This document shows positions 17,098-24,147 of a stretch of 64,000 bases of DNA, piece by piece (within the stretch, counting starts at the first letter, position 1; each line of letters opens with the position of its first letter). Under the pieces are notes generated by a model. The model searched no databases, was not told where the DNA came from, and saw only the letters and a program-made list of their open reading frames with translations. Source of the DNA: an uncultured Oscillibacter sp. Lineage in GTDB: Bacteria > Bacillota > Clostridia > Oscillospirales > Oscillospiraceae. The position numbers and the translations under genes were made by a program. Location of the stretch: contig CAJTZK010000008.1 in the NCBI GenBank assembly GCA_910583785.1, forward strand, positions 62,001 through 126,000, read 5' to 3'.

Positions 17098-17674
17098 CTA
17101 TGCCGCGTTTGGAGCCAGGATCATCACAGGCCAGGGAAACCGCCTGGCGCTGGCTGGCCTCTGTCCTCCGGAACGCCTGGCGGAATGCGAGAGCAGGCTG
17201 GAGCAGTTCCGGCCCCTCCGCTTTTCCTCCAAGGACCCTGTGGAAATTGACAGGGCCATCGCCGGAAGGCTGGCAGAGGTATACCGGGGAAAGGCCGCCG
17301 CCGTGGGAGCAACTGTTTCTATCAAGGGGCTTTCCCAAGAAATTTTCCGGACTGGCGGCGTGCTGGGAAGGCCGGAGTTCTCCCCGGAGGACGCCGGGGA
17401 CGAGCTGGAAGCCCTGGATGGAGGCCTCTGGATGTACACAGCCTCCGGCGGCCCCGGCTGGATCGGCCGCTTTTCCCGGGAAACAGCCGGACAGCTGGCC
17501 CGCCTGGCCCGCAGCCACCAAGGGGCGTATCCTGTGAAAGCCAATGACCTTTACCGCCGCTTGCTGCGGCTCTCTCCCCAAACTTACCTCTTTGTAAGCG
17601 ATGGCACAGGCTATGACAGTTTCGGGCTTTGCGCGGTGAAATCTGGCGGAAAGGAGCTGGCGTTCATCGTCTAG
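17087..17674 (+). CDS. Hypothetical protein, second of an unknown gene pair
   Basis: 195 aa, starting MMDDYAAFGARIITGQGN inside the end of the previous gene. Soluble, mixed alpha/beta composition, with GWIGRFSRETAGQLARLARS and a C-terminal LFVSDGTGYDSFGLCAV. No signal peptide, membrane segment or recognised motif. A strong two-way hairpin follows before the convergent HxlR gene. The overlap suggests the two products act together. Function unknown. Confidence 0.6.
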   Translation: MMDDYAAFGARIITGQGNRLALAGLCPPERLAECESRLEQFRPLRFSSKDPVEIDRAIAGRLAEVYRGKAAAVGATVSIKGLSQEIFRTGGVLGRPEFSPEDAGDELEALDGGLWMYTASGGPGWIGRFSRETAGQLARLARSHQGAYPVKANDLYRRLLRLSPQTYLFVSDGTGYDSFGLCAVKSGGKELAFIV

Positions 17675-17710
17675 CCCCCGTTTCCCATCGGTTTTTCCCA
17701 CCGCCTGGAA

Positions 17711-17756
17711 AGCCAGCAGCAGCCGGGGCGCAGATACTGCGCCCCGGCTGCTGGCT
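17711..17756. terminator. Two-way terminator hairpin between convergent genes
   Basis: Stem agccagcag / ctgctggct continuing into agccggggcgca / tgcgccccggct, with a 3-nt bulge and loop gata. Separates the unknown pair (+) from the HxlR gene (-). Confidence 0.7.
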
Positions 17757-17781
17757 TGTCTCCCGATCTCCCCTCATTTAT

Positions 17782-18126
17782 TTATCTATTTTTCACCTGG
17801 TATTCCTGGCCCCAGCTCTGCATGGCGTCCAGAACTGGCTTGAGGCTGTATCCCAGTTCCGTCAGCGTATACTCTACCCGGGGCGGCACCTCCGGGTACA
17901 CCGTCCGGGTCAGGAGGCCGCTGTCCTCCATTTGCCGGAGCTGGGCGGTCAGCACCTTCTGGCTCACGGTTCCAAGCGAGCGCTTCAGCTCTCCAAAACG
18001 TTTCGTTCCCGGCAGCAAATCCCGGATGACCAGCACCTTCCACTTGTCGCTGATCAGGGACAGCGTTGTTTCCACCGGGCAGTCCGGAAGTCTCTTTGCC
18101 GCAGCCGTCAAGCAAATCGCCCCCAT
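17782..18126 (-). CDS. HxlR-family winged-helix transcriptional regulator
   Basis: 114 aa, the family length. After a short N-terminus comes CPVETTLSLISDKWKVLVIRDL, then RFGELKRSLGTVSQKVLTAQLR, and LTELGYSLKPVLDAM near the end, the standard HxlR signature. The Cys in CPVE is conserved in members that sense redox or electrophiles. It is transcribed away from the MBL-like gene; a TTGACA-18-TAAAAT promoter lies upstream. It may regulate that divergent gene, but 510 bp separate them. Confidence 0.9.
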   Translation of the reverse strand: MGAICLTAAAKRLPDCPVETTLSLISDKWKVLVIRDLLPGTKRFGELKRSLGTVSQKVLTAQLRQMEDSGLLTRTVYPEVPPRVEYTLTELGYSLKPVLDAMQSWGQEYQVKNR

Positions 18127-18159
18127 TTTTCCATCGTTCCGTTTAGACGGTACTTCCTT

Positions 18160-18189
18160 ATTTTATGGTAAGAAACCAGCCGCTGTCAA
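18160..18189 (-). promoter_or_regulatory. Sigma-A-type promoter of the HxlR gene
   Basis: Minus strand: TTGACA (18184-18189), 18-bp spacer, TAAAAT (18160-18165), about 35 bp before the start codon. Confidence 0.6.
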
Positions 18190-18638
18190 GGGGCTTTCAG
18201 AAAGGGGACGTGTCCGGTTAGGCATTTTATAACAAGAATGCTTTGCAGGGACGAGTTCTTGCGCCACCCATTCATCAAGGGCCTGGGAACGAAAACCGAA
18301 ACAAACCCTCCACTAAAAATCTTCGAAAGAGATACGCCCGCTGTTTGGGGGAGTGTCCGGCTTCGCATTTGATAGGCGGAACGCGGCACAGGGGCGTGCC
18401 TGCGTGTCTGCCCGCCTATCGGAGGACCCCGGAAGAAAGGCGGACACATACGTCCGCCCCTACAAGGGAACATCTCCGGGCCAGACTCTCCTCCGGAAAA
18501 CCGGGAAACCGTCCCATAGTTACCCATCGGTGCCTATGCCACAAAATTGTGCGTACTTCACAAGCTCCCGCCCGTTTGCTATGATGGACACGTCGGCGGG
18601 AGAACATCCCAAACGCCGGACTTTTGGAGGTATTTTCT
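18190..18638. other. Non-coding stretch between HxlR and MBL-like genes
   Basis: No supported gene. It holds short palindromic pieces, notably ggcggac / gtccgcc around 18440-18462 followed by ccctaca, a word pair frequent in dispersed intergenic repeats of this bacterial group, and dataggcgg/ccgcctat-type arms around 18370-18420. The last 15 bases carry tggagg, the Shine-Dalgarno of the next gene. Confidence 0.45.
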
Positions 18639-19430
18639 ATGAACAAGCACAATTTTACCACCGTCAAGCTGAGCCAGGGCGAGATGCACATTTATGACTT
18701 CGGCGCCGTGAAGCTCCACGCCTACCAGACCGGGGACCCCCTGTCGGACGAGGTGTTCCTGCTGGAAAAAGCGGGCCGCTTCGTGGTCCTGGAGTCCCCC
18801 TGTTTTGTAGACAGCATCGCCGCCCTCAGCGGCTATCTGGATGGGAAAACCGTGGCCGGAATGCTGGTGTCCTACCACGGGGCGGGGGCCTCCTTCCTGT
18901 GCTCCGTTCCCAAATACGCCACCGCCAACGCCGTGGAGTACGCGGCAAAAGGCGGAGGCATGGCCCTGGTCCGCCAGTTTGCAGAGGCCTTTGGAGACGC
19001 TTTTGACAGCGGTATTCACATGGTCACCCACGTGATCGGAGAAGGGCCCGTAAGCATCGGCGGGATTCACTTCCTCATCCGGCAGACCGCCGAGGCCTTT
19101 GACGTAGAGATTCCCGAGATCAACGCAGTCTATACCCATATGCTGGGGCACGACTGTCATTCCATCGTGGCTGGCCCGGACCACGCGGACAGGATCATCC
19201 GCCAGCTGAAGGGTTACATCCAAAAGGGCTGCGGCCTGATTCTCACCTCCCACTACACACCGGAGGACCTGAAGGACGCCGAGGTAAAGATCGCCTACCT
19301 GGAGCGTTTGAAGGAACTGGCGGCCTCCTGCGGTAACGGCGAGTCCTTCAAGGCAAAGGTGAAGGAGCAATACCCCGCCTACAGCGGCGGGAACTATCTG
19401 GATATGACCGCTAGTTTTTTCTTTACCTGA
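18639..19430 (+). CDS. Metallo-beta-lactamase-like fold protein with altered metal motif
   Basis: 263 aa from ATG 18639; ggagg lies 8 bp upstream (an earlier TTG overlaps that site). Layout resembles MBL-fold hydrolases: an N-terminal YDFGAVKLHAYQ...FLLEKAGRFVVLESP strand pattern, a stretch where HxHxDH is expected but LVSYHGAGASF is found, and late YTHMLGHDCHS and ILTSHYTP. Because the canonical HxHxDH is absent, metal binding and catalysis are uncertain. No signal peptide. Stand-alone gene, possibly linked to the divergent HxlR regulator. Could also be a different alpha/beta fold. Confidence 0.5.
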   Translation: MNKHNFTTVKLSQGEMHIYDFGAVKLHAYQTGDPLSDEVFLLEKAGRFVVLESPCFVDSIAALSGYLDGKTVAGMLVSYHGAGASFLCSVPKYATANAVEYAAKGGGMALVRQFAEAFGDAFDSGIHMVTHVIGEGPVSIGGIHFLIRQTAEAFDVEIPEINAVYTHMLGHDCHSIVAGPDHADRIIRQLKGYIQKGCGLILTSHYTPEDLKDAEVKIAYLERLKELAASCGNGESFKAKVKEQYPAYSGGNYLDMTASFFFT

Positions 19431-19520
19431 GTAAAGGGCTTCCCGAAGGAGAATCCTGTTTCCAGGGAATCGCGAAAGCTTTTTAGAACCATCAGCGCTA
19501 ACAGCGGTTTTTAATTTAAA

Positions 19521-19550
19521 AAGCCCCGGGCCCTGCTGGGCCCGGGGCTT
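19521..19550. terminator. Two-way terminator hairpin
   Basis: Perfect 13-bp stem aagccccgggccc / gggcccggggctt with a 4-nt loop; T-rich on the minus-strand side. Nothing else is evident in 19431-19733. Confidence 0.7.
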
Positions 19551-19733
19551 CCCTTATGTCATTGGTAAAAAAGTACCATGAAAGCGGGCCCTTGTTCGCC
19601 GCTGCTCCAGCCCGGCAGGACGCCAGATTGCCAAAGCGCGCAAACGTCCCATGCTTCCTCTTATCCTTCAGGCATACAGAGTCCCTAAGCGGCAAGGCCG
19701 CCAAGGCTCCCCATGCTTTTCAAGGAAAGGAAC

Positions 19734-19943
19734 TCAGCAGCAGGGCGCGGGGGTGCAGCCGCAGTTATTGTTGCATCCGCCACAGTTGCATCCGCAGCTG
19801 CATCCGCCGCAGTTGCAACCGCAGTTGCAGCCACAGCCGCCGGTACTTCCGCCCCAGCTGTTGTTCCCACAGCAGCACCAGACGATGATCAGCAGAATGA
19901 TGATCCAGCAGCAGTTGCCGCCGCCAAAGCCGTTATTGCACAT
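19734..19943 (-). CDS. Small Cys/Gly-rich protein with a hydrophobic anchor (HCB-like)
   Basis: 69 aa, 19 of them Cys. Residues 1-10 MCNNGFGGGN lead into CCWIIILLIIVWCCC, a membrane stretch, then a tail of CGC, CNC and CGG units ending CTPAPCC. A perfect aggaggt lies 7 bp before the ATG, which argues for real translation. Proteins of this shape are often annotated as chorion-class high-cysteine (HCB) proteins in Clostridia. Possible roles include spore or surface components or metal binding. The (CxC)n tail also recalls azole-modified peptide precursors, but no modifying enzymes are nearby. Confidence 0.7.
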   Translation of the reverse strand: MCNNGFGGGNCCWIIILLIIVWCCCGNNSWGGSTGGCGCNCGCNCGGCSCGCNCGGCNNNCGCTPAPCC

Positions 19944-20028
19944 GATGAAACCTCCTGAGAGATGTAGACCGAATCGGAGCGGTCTCAGTTCATCATATGC
20001 CCCCCGCCTGGGGTGGTGACTAAAGAAA

Positions 20029-20060
20029 GCCGCCTGGGGAACTCCTTCCCGCAGGCGGCA
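20029..20060 (-). terminator. Terminator of the SLH-protein gene
   Basis: Stem gccgcctg-ggga / tccc-g-caggcggc with a short loop; on the minus strand it is followed by tttcttta. Lies 14 bp after the SLH gene stop. Confidence 0.6.
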
Positions 20061-20073
20061 AATCTGTACGGTG

Positions 20074-21153
20074 TCACAGGCGCCAGTTCAAAACTGGCGG
20101 CGCGCTGTCCTGCTCGAATTGGGTAAAAACGCCCTTGTCCATCAGCCGCTGGGCCAGCGTCAGGCCCGAACCAGCCACCGGGACCTCCAAGGCATAGTAG
20201 GAGATGTACACCAGCTCCGCCCGGAGGAAGGGGTCCCGCTGGAGCATGGACACCTCGCCCTCTGTCAGAAGGCCCGCGGACTGGGCCCGGACTAGGGCGC
20301 CGGACAAGTCCGTATTGGCGGCGGAACTGTATCCCAGGGCCCGGAGGACGAACTCTGTATACTGCCGGGCGTTCACCGGGCTGGAGGGCCGGAACTCCGT
20401 GGCACTGTACCCATTGGTGTATCCCTTTTCAAAGGCGTAGCCCACGTATTTTGCTCCGTTGGTGCCGCTTTGCACGTCACGGAAGGGACAAATCCCATTC
20501 CAAGCCAGGGCCTCGTTTTCCTCCCCCAGCACCCGGATGAACATAATGAGGGCCTGGAGCCGGGTGGGAGCGGCCTCCAGGTCAAAGCCCTGGCCGTATC
20601 CGGTGAAACTGCCCTGGAAGAGGTGCATGGCTTTTAGTGCAGCGGCCATGGCGTTGTAATCCGTGGAGGTGGACTCGTGGAAGGTACAGGCCCCCTGCCA
20701 GTCCACCACGGCGGTCTTGCTGGTAACAACGAAATTAGCGGCAGTGTCCTCCGCCACCAGATACCGATGCCGGACCGCCAGGGTTCCCCCGCTGGGCAGC
20801 ACCGTCCCATCGGTTACGTCTACCACCGCCCCAGAGGAATAGTTCACCCGCCCGCTTCCCGCCAGCAGCAGCACGCCATCCCCGGTGACGGCCTGTAGGA
20901 CATCGTCCTGCTTCACCCGTCTCTCCGTCCAGGCGGCGGTCCCAGCGGCCGTATTTCCCCCGTTTTCCGCAGGGTGGAGACCCCCGGCGCTGTCCAGCCG
21001 GGCGCTGACGGCGGCATCCACCTTGCTGGTGAAAGCGCCGTTGAGATAGGAGAGCGAGGCCAGGGGGTCCGCCGCGTCCCCGGCGGCAGCAGCCCAAACA
21101 GCGGCGGCCGCCAGCAGGCACAGCGGAAACAGGATCAGGATTTTTTTCCGCAT
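20074..21153 (-). CDS. Exported protein with S-layer homology (SLH) domain
   Basis: 359 aa from ATG 21153 (aaaggaa upstream; protein begins MRKKILILFPLCLLAAAAVW, a signal peptide). The middle, about 40-190, is a beta-rich region of unknown type with DDVLQAVTGDGVLLLAGSG. The C-terminal half has at least one SLH repeat: CPFRDVQSG...YVGYAFEKGYTNGYSATEFRPSSPVNARQ, followed by degenerate ones. SLH domains bind secondary cell-wall polymer, so this is a surface protein. It follows rex by 25 bp and may be read from the same transcript. Confidence 0.85.
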   Translation of the reverse strand: MRKKILILFPLCLLAAAAVWAAAAGDAADPLASLSYLNGAFTSKVDAAVSARLDSAGGLHPAENGGNTAAGTAAWTERRVKQDDVLQAVTGDGVLLLAGSGRVNYSSGAVVDVTDGTVLPSGGTLAVRHRYLVAEDTAANFVVTSKTAVVDWQGACTFHESTSTDYNAMAAALKAMHLFQGSFTGYGQGFDLEAAPTRLQALIMFIRVLGEENEALAWNGICPFRDVQSGTNGAKYVGYAFEKGYTNGYSATEFRPSSPVNARQYTEFVLRALGYSSAANTDLSGALVRAQSAGLLTEGEVSMLQRDPFLRAELVYISYYALEVPVAGSGLTLAQRLMDKGVFTQFEQDSAPPVLNWRL

Positions 21154-21178
21154 GAGGATTCCTTTCTCCGCTCCCCGG

Positions 21179-21823
21179 TCAGCGGTTGGCAATGCGGTAG
21201 CTCAAGGTCAGCAGGCTGTCGGCAAAGTGGATATTCTCAATCTTCACGTCGGGCTGCCCGCAGACGATCTCCACGTTGGTGAAATTCCAGAACCCCCGGA
21301 CGCCCAGGCCGATGAGGCGGTCCGCCGTCTCCTGGGCAATGGACTGGGGAATGGTCAGCACCACCACGTCCACGCTGTGGGAGCGGATAAAGCCGTCCAC
21401 CTCGTCCATGGAATAGATGGGCACGCCGTTGACCCGGGTCCCGGTAACGGCGGGAGAGATGTCGAAGGCGGCGTCCACTGTGAAGCCCGTTTGGGCAAAG
21501 GGGAAATTTTGCAGCAGGGCGTGGCCCAGGTTACCCACGCCGATCATAACCAGGTGGTGGTCGTTATCCACTCCCAGGATGCGGCCGATCTCCGTGTGGA
21601 GCTCTTCTACGTTATAGCCGTAGCCCTGCTGGCCAAACTCGCCGAAGCAGCTCAAATCCTGGCGGATTTGGGACGCGGTAATGTTCATCTCCTGGCCCAG
21701 GGAGTGGGAGGAGATGCGCACCACGCCCTTGGCGCACAGCTCGGTCAATTGCCGATAGTAACGGGGAAGCCGCCGGATTACAGCATCAGAGACATTTTCT
21801 TTCTTCAAAACCCTCACTCCCAA
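21179..21823 (-). CDS. rex: Redox-sensing transcriptional repressor Rex
   Basis: About 210-214 aa. The winged helix has VSDAVIRRLPRYYRQLTEL and GQEMNITASQIRQDLSCFGEFGQQGYGYN; the Rossmann part has MIGVGNLGHAL (NADH-binding GxGxxG) and AAFDISP. Rex represses fermentation genes until the NADH/NAD ratio rises. The start is uncertain: no ATG; candidates are TTG 21823, GTG 21817 or TTG 21808 (ggag 8 bp upstream of the last). A candidate Rex box sits over its own promoter, implying autoregulation. Confidence 0.95.
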   Translation of the reverse strand: MGVRVLKKENVSDAVIRRLPRYYRQLTELCAKGVVRISSHSLGQEMNITASQIRQDLSCFGEFGQQGYGYNVEELHTEIGRILGVDNDHHLVMIGVGNLGHALLQNFPFAQTGFTVDAAFDISPAVTGTRVNGVPIYSMDEVDGFIRSHSVDVVVLTIPQSIAQETADRLIGLGVRGFWNFTNVEIVCGQPDVKIENIHFADSLLTLSYRIANR

Positions 21824-21869
21824 TCAGAACCTTGTCACAATAGTTATAGTTTAGCTCAAAATCTACAAC

Positions 21870-21888
21870 TTGTCAATTTTTTTAACAA
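21870..21888. promoter_or_regulatory. Candidate Rex operator in the rex promoter
   Basis: ttgtcaatttttttaacaa is a near-perfect inverted repeat fitting the clostridial Rex consensus TTGTTAAnnnnTTAACAA. On the minus strand it overlaps the -35 TTGACA of a TTGACA-17-TAAACT promoter that reads into rex. Confidence 0.55.
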
Positions 21889-21919
21889 TCTTTTTCTTGA
21901 AAAATTTTTTATAAAATGC

Positions 21920-21948
21920 TTTACAGGCGGGGAAAATTCTGCTATACT
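21920..21948 (+). promoter_or_regulatory. Likely native promoter of the tRNA-Arg locus
   Basis: TTTACA (21920-21925), 17-bp spacer, TATACT (21943-21948), about 80 bp before the first tRNA 5' half. After the insertions the first complete tRNA lies about 460 bp downstream of it. Confidence 0.55.
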
Positions 21949-22027
21949 ACCCAAGGACGTGAGGAAAACCCCTCCCCGCGCTCTTGGAATTTTCTTTAGG
22001 ACAAGCGGATAGGATAGCGTCTGGTAC

Positions 22028-22066
22028 GCGTCCGTGGCGCAGTTGGATAGCGCGTCAGACTCCGAC
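22028..22066 (+). pseudogene. tRNA-Arg(CCG) 5' half, chromosomal copy cut at the anticodon loop
   Basis: Matches bases 1-39 of the intact tRNA at 22410 except GCGTCCG for GCGCCCG in the acceptor stem. It runs through the D arm and 5' anticodon stem to the loop ctccgac (22060-22066), then departs into gtttctgac. The upstream DNA differs from that of the other two copies, so this is taken as the original chromosomal gene. Its 3' half is not in the window. Confidence 0.75.
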
Positions 22067-22257
22067 GTTTCTGACCGTTCCGGCTGAGATACGGCGCAAG
22101 GCCCTGCAAACAGGGGCACTGGCAAATCGGCAGAGGAAAAAGCGCTGTCGGCTGACTACTGTTTGACTACTATTTTCCCGGATAGCCGGAAGGCTGAAAA
22201 TTTCATATTGTTCGGTATGCGCCCGTGGCGCAGTTGGATAGCGCGTCAGACTCCGAC
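22060..22257. mobile_element. Left end of element A (L1) with the 5' half of its own tRNA
   Basis: Runs from the crossover core ctccgac through gtttctgac, a GC-rich stretch, and two 11-bp-spaced TGACTAC words (22153-22159, 22164-22170, probable integrase arm sites), to element A's own tRNA-Arg 5' half (22219-22257). The next unit (22251 on) repeats the same layout with a 191-bp period and moderate divergence. Element A continues at 39851. Confidence 0.65.
22219..22257 (+). pseudogene. tRNA-Arg(CCG) 5' half carried by element A, cut by element B
   Basis: Identical over 39 bases to the 5' part of the intact tRNA at 22410 and broken at the same point, after loop ctccgac (22251-22257). Its missing 3' half is best matched by 39851-39895. 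Confidence 0.75.
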
Positions 22258-22409
22258 GTTTCTGACACCTCCGGCTGAGATGCGGCGCAAGGCCCTGCAA
22301 ACAGGGGCGTTGGCGGATCGGCAGAGGAAAAAACGCCGTGAGCTGACTACTGTTTGACTACTGTTTCCCCGGATAGCCGGAAAACTGAAAATCTTATATT
22401 GTCAGGTAT

Positions 22410-22486
22410 GCGCCCGTGGCGCAGTTGGATAGCGCGTCAGACTCCGACTCTGAAGGCCGCTGGTTCGAATCCAGTCGGGCGTACCA
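22410..22486 (+). tRNA. tRNA-Arg (anticodon CCG), intact, element-borne
   Basis: 77 nt including encoded CCA. Acceptor GCGCCCG pairs with CGGGCGT (one G-U), D arm GCGC..GCGC, anticodon stem TCAGA/TCTGA with 7-nt loop CTCCGAC, so anticodon CCG (22444-22446) reading codon CGG; T arm GCTGG-TTCGAAT-CCAGT. TATATT at 22395-22400 could be a -10 element, but no good -35 is seen. It is the only complete copy in the window. Confidence 0.93.
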
Positions 22487-22520
22487 AAAGCTCTAAAAAC
22501 GCGGTTTTTAGAGCTTTTTT
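22487..22520 (+). terminator. Terminator after tRNA-Arg
   Basis: aagctctaaaaac / gtttttagagctt stem, 3-nt loop, then T-run. A matching copy follows the tRNA 3' half at 39896-39929. Confidence 0.85.
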
Positions 22521-22567
22521 GTAACTTTTTACATCTATTTTGAAGATTTGAAAAGGAGGATTTTACC

Positions 22568-23104
22568 ATGTCCAAATACGCCGGAACTCAGACGGAGAAA
22601 AACCTGCAGGCCGCTTTTGCCGGGGAGTCCCAGGCCCGGAACAAGTACACCTATTTTGCGTCCAAGGCCAAGAAAGAGGGCTTCGAGCAGATTGCCGCCC
22701 TGTTCCTGAAAACCGCCGACAACGAAAAAGAGCACGCCAAAATGTGGTTCAAGGAGCTGGCGGGCATTGGCTCCACCGCCGAGAACCTGGGCGCTGCCGC
22801 CGACGGCGAGAACTACGAGTGGACGGATATGTACGAGGGGTTTGCAAAGACCGCCGAGGCCGAGGGGTTCCCGGAGCTGGCCGCCAAATTCCGGGCCGTT
22901 GGCGAGATCGAGAAGCACCACGAGGAGCGCTACCGGGCTCTGCTGAAAAACGTGGAGGCTCAGGAGGTCTTCAGAAAGAGCGAGGTCAAGGTCTGGGAGT
23001 GCCGGAACTGCGGACATATCGTGGTGGGCACCGCCGCGCCGGAGGTCTGCCCCGTCTGCGCCCATCCCCAGGCTTACTTCGAGGTCCACGCGGAGAATTA
23101 TTGA
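22568..23104 (+). CDS. rbr: Rubrerythrin (element B copy)
   Basis: 178 aa, full length. The N-terminal four-helix diiron domain has ESQARNKYTYFASKAKKEG and KEHAKMWFKEL, then EIEKHHEERY; the C-terminal rubredoxin-like knuckles are CRNCG and CPVCAHPQAYF. Rubrerythrin reduces hydrogen peroxide with electrons from rubredoxin-type donors and protects anaerobes from air. aaaggagg lies just before the ATG. It sits directly behind the tRNA terminator in both elements, 32 bp before the flavoprotein gene, which could supply electrons. About 98% identical in protein to the copy at 39977, less in DNA. Confidence 0.95.
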   Translation: MSKYAGTQTEKNLQAAFAGESQARNKYTYFASKAKKEGFEQIAALFLKTADNEKEHAKMWFKELAGIGSTAENLGAAADGENYEWTDMYEGFAKTAEAEGFPELAAKFRAVGEIEKHHEERYRALLKNVEAQEVFRKSEVKVWECRNCGHIVVGTAAPEVCPVCAHPQAYFEVHAENY

Positions 23105-23136
23105 GTACATAAACCCGAAGCCATGGAGGTTCCCAT

Positions 23137-23754
23137 ATGAAGGTTCTGATGATTAACGGCAGTCCCCGGTCCAACGGCAACACCTCTCTCGCCCTGCGGG
23201 AGATGGAAGGCATTTTCAAGGCGGAAGGCATTGAAACCGAAATTGTCCAAGTCGGGAACAAGGCCATCCGGGGCTGTATCGCCTGCGGCAAATGCGCGGA
23301 AAAGGGCAGGTGCATCTTTAACGACGCCGTCAACGAAGTTGCGCCGAAATTCGAGGCTTGTGATGGTTTGGTGGTGGGCAGTCCTGTCTACTACGCCTCC
23401 GCCAACGCCACGCTGGTGGCCTTCCTGACCCGGCTCTTTTTCAGCACGCCCTTTGACAAGACGATGAAGGTCGGCGCCGCCGTCGCCGTTGCCCGGCGGG
23501 GCGGACTGTCCGCTACGTTTGACGAGCTGAACAAGTTCTTCACCATCTCCGGAATGCCTGTGGCCTCCAGCCAATATTGGAACAGCGTTCACGGGCGGGA
23601 GCCCGGCCAGGCGGCCCAGGATGCGGAGGGTTTGCAGACTATGCGGACCCTGGCCCGGAATATGACGTTCCTCATGCGGAGCATCCAGCTGGGTAAGGAG
23701 AAATACGGCCTCCCGGAGCGGGAGCCTCCCCAGCGCACGAACTTCATTCGTTAG
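23137..23754 (+). CDS. Iron-sulfur flavoprotein (NADPH-dependent FMN reductase fold), element B copy
   Basis: 205 aa. Starts MKVLMINGSPRSNGNTSLAL, the FMN-phosphate-binding loop of flavodoxin-like reductases, then the compact cysteine motif CIACGKCAEKGRC (CX2CX2CX5C) that binds a 4Fe-4S cluster in Isf proteins, followed by DGLVVGSPVYYASANATLVAFLTRLFF. Isf proteins move electrons and some reduce O2 and H2O2 in anaerobes, which fits the co-transcribed rubrerythrin. Start ATG 23137 has ggagg upstream. A terminator follows at 23781. Confidence 0.9.
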   Translation: MKVLMINGSPRSNGNTSLALREMEGIFKAEGIETEIVQVGNKAIRGCIACGKCAEKGRCIFNDAVNEVAPKFEACDGLVVGSPVYYASANATLVAFLTRLFFSTPFDKTMKVGAAVAVARRGGLSATFDELNKFFTISGMPVASSQYWNSVHGREPGQAAQDAEGLQTMRTLARNMTFLMRSIQLGKEKYGLPEREPPQRTNFIR

Positions 23755-23780
23755 TAGAAAACGATTGAGCGGATGCGGAC

Positions 23781-23817
23781 AGCGGCATGGAGCTTCGCTC
23801 CATGCCGCCTGGTTTTT
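23781..23817 (+). terminator. Terminator of the rbr operon (element B)
   Basis: cggcatggag-cttcg-ctccatgccg hairpin followed by cctggttttt. The same hairpin with a different loop ends the copy in element A (41236-41272). Confidence 0.85.
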
Positions 23818-23837
23818 CAGAACACCTCTCCCCTGCT

Positions 23838-24131
23838 CTATCTTTTGCTGATTCGCTCTTCCTCTTCCCGGCGGAAGGAGTAGGGCAGTTCTGTTGCTCC
23901 TAACTCGTGTGCTATCCCACAGGCCAAGCGGAAGCCAGCGATGAAACTTTCCAGAGATACGTCGTCCTGTAGCCTTGCCTCGGCATCCACCAGCTCCAAC
24001 AGCCGTATCTGATTGCGACAGTCTAACCTTTTTTCCAGCTTCCGGTGCAGTCGAACCACTTCTGCCTGTTGTTCAACACAGAAAGTCTCTGTTGCAAAGC
24101 GGGCTTGTAACGCCTGCATGTAATCATACAT
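23838..24131 (-). CDS. DUF6809 family protein (element B)
   Basis: 97 aa from ATG 24131 (gggaggg upstream), beginning MYDYMQALQARF, with a helical middle VVRLHRKLEKRLD and ESFIAGFRLACGIAHEL near the end. Recognised as the DUF6809 family commonly found next to recombinases in Clostridia mobile elements. It lies 16 bp after the recombinase gene int1. Function unknown; small, soluble and helical, so a recombinase accessory (excisionase-like) role is a guess. The element A counterpart is broken by a stop. Confidence 0.7.
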   Translation of the reverse strand: MYDYMQALQARFATETFCVEQQAEVVRLHRKLEKRLDCRNQIRLLELVDAEARLQDDVSLESFIAGFRLACGIAHELGATELPYSFRREEEERISKR

Positions 24132-24147
24132 GGTATTCCCTCCCCCC

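Noticed and set aside
19734..19943. Azole-modified (heterocycloanthracin-like) bacteriocin precursor
   Set aside because: No cyclodehydratase, dehydrogenase or transporter nearby, and the N-terminus is a membrane anchor, not a leader peptide.
20071..20295. Small plus-strand frame before the SLH gene end
   Set aside because: Antisense to the SLH coding region, without start signals.
22028..22486. Three tRNA-Arg genes in tandem
   Set aside because: The first two stop at the anticodon loop and continue into element-end sequence; only the third has T arm and acceptor 3' strand.
23755..23837. Possible att site between the flavoprotein gene and DUF6809
   Set aside because: Only a terminator is present and the same junction is conserved in both elements; no repeat matches the tRNA core.
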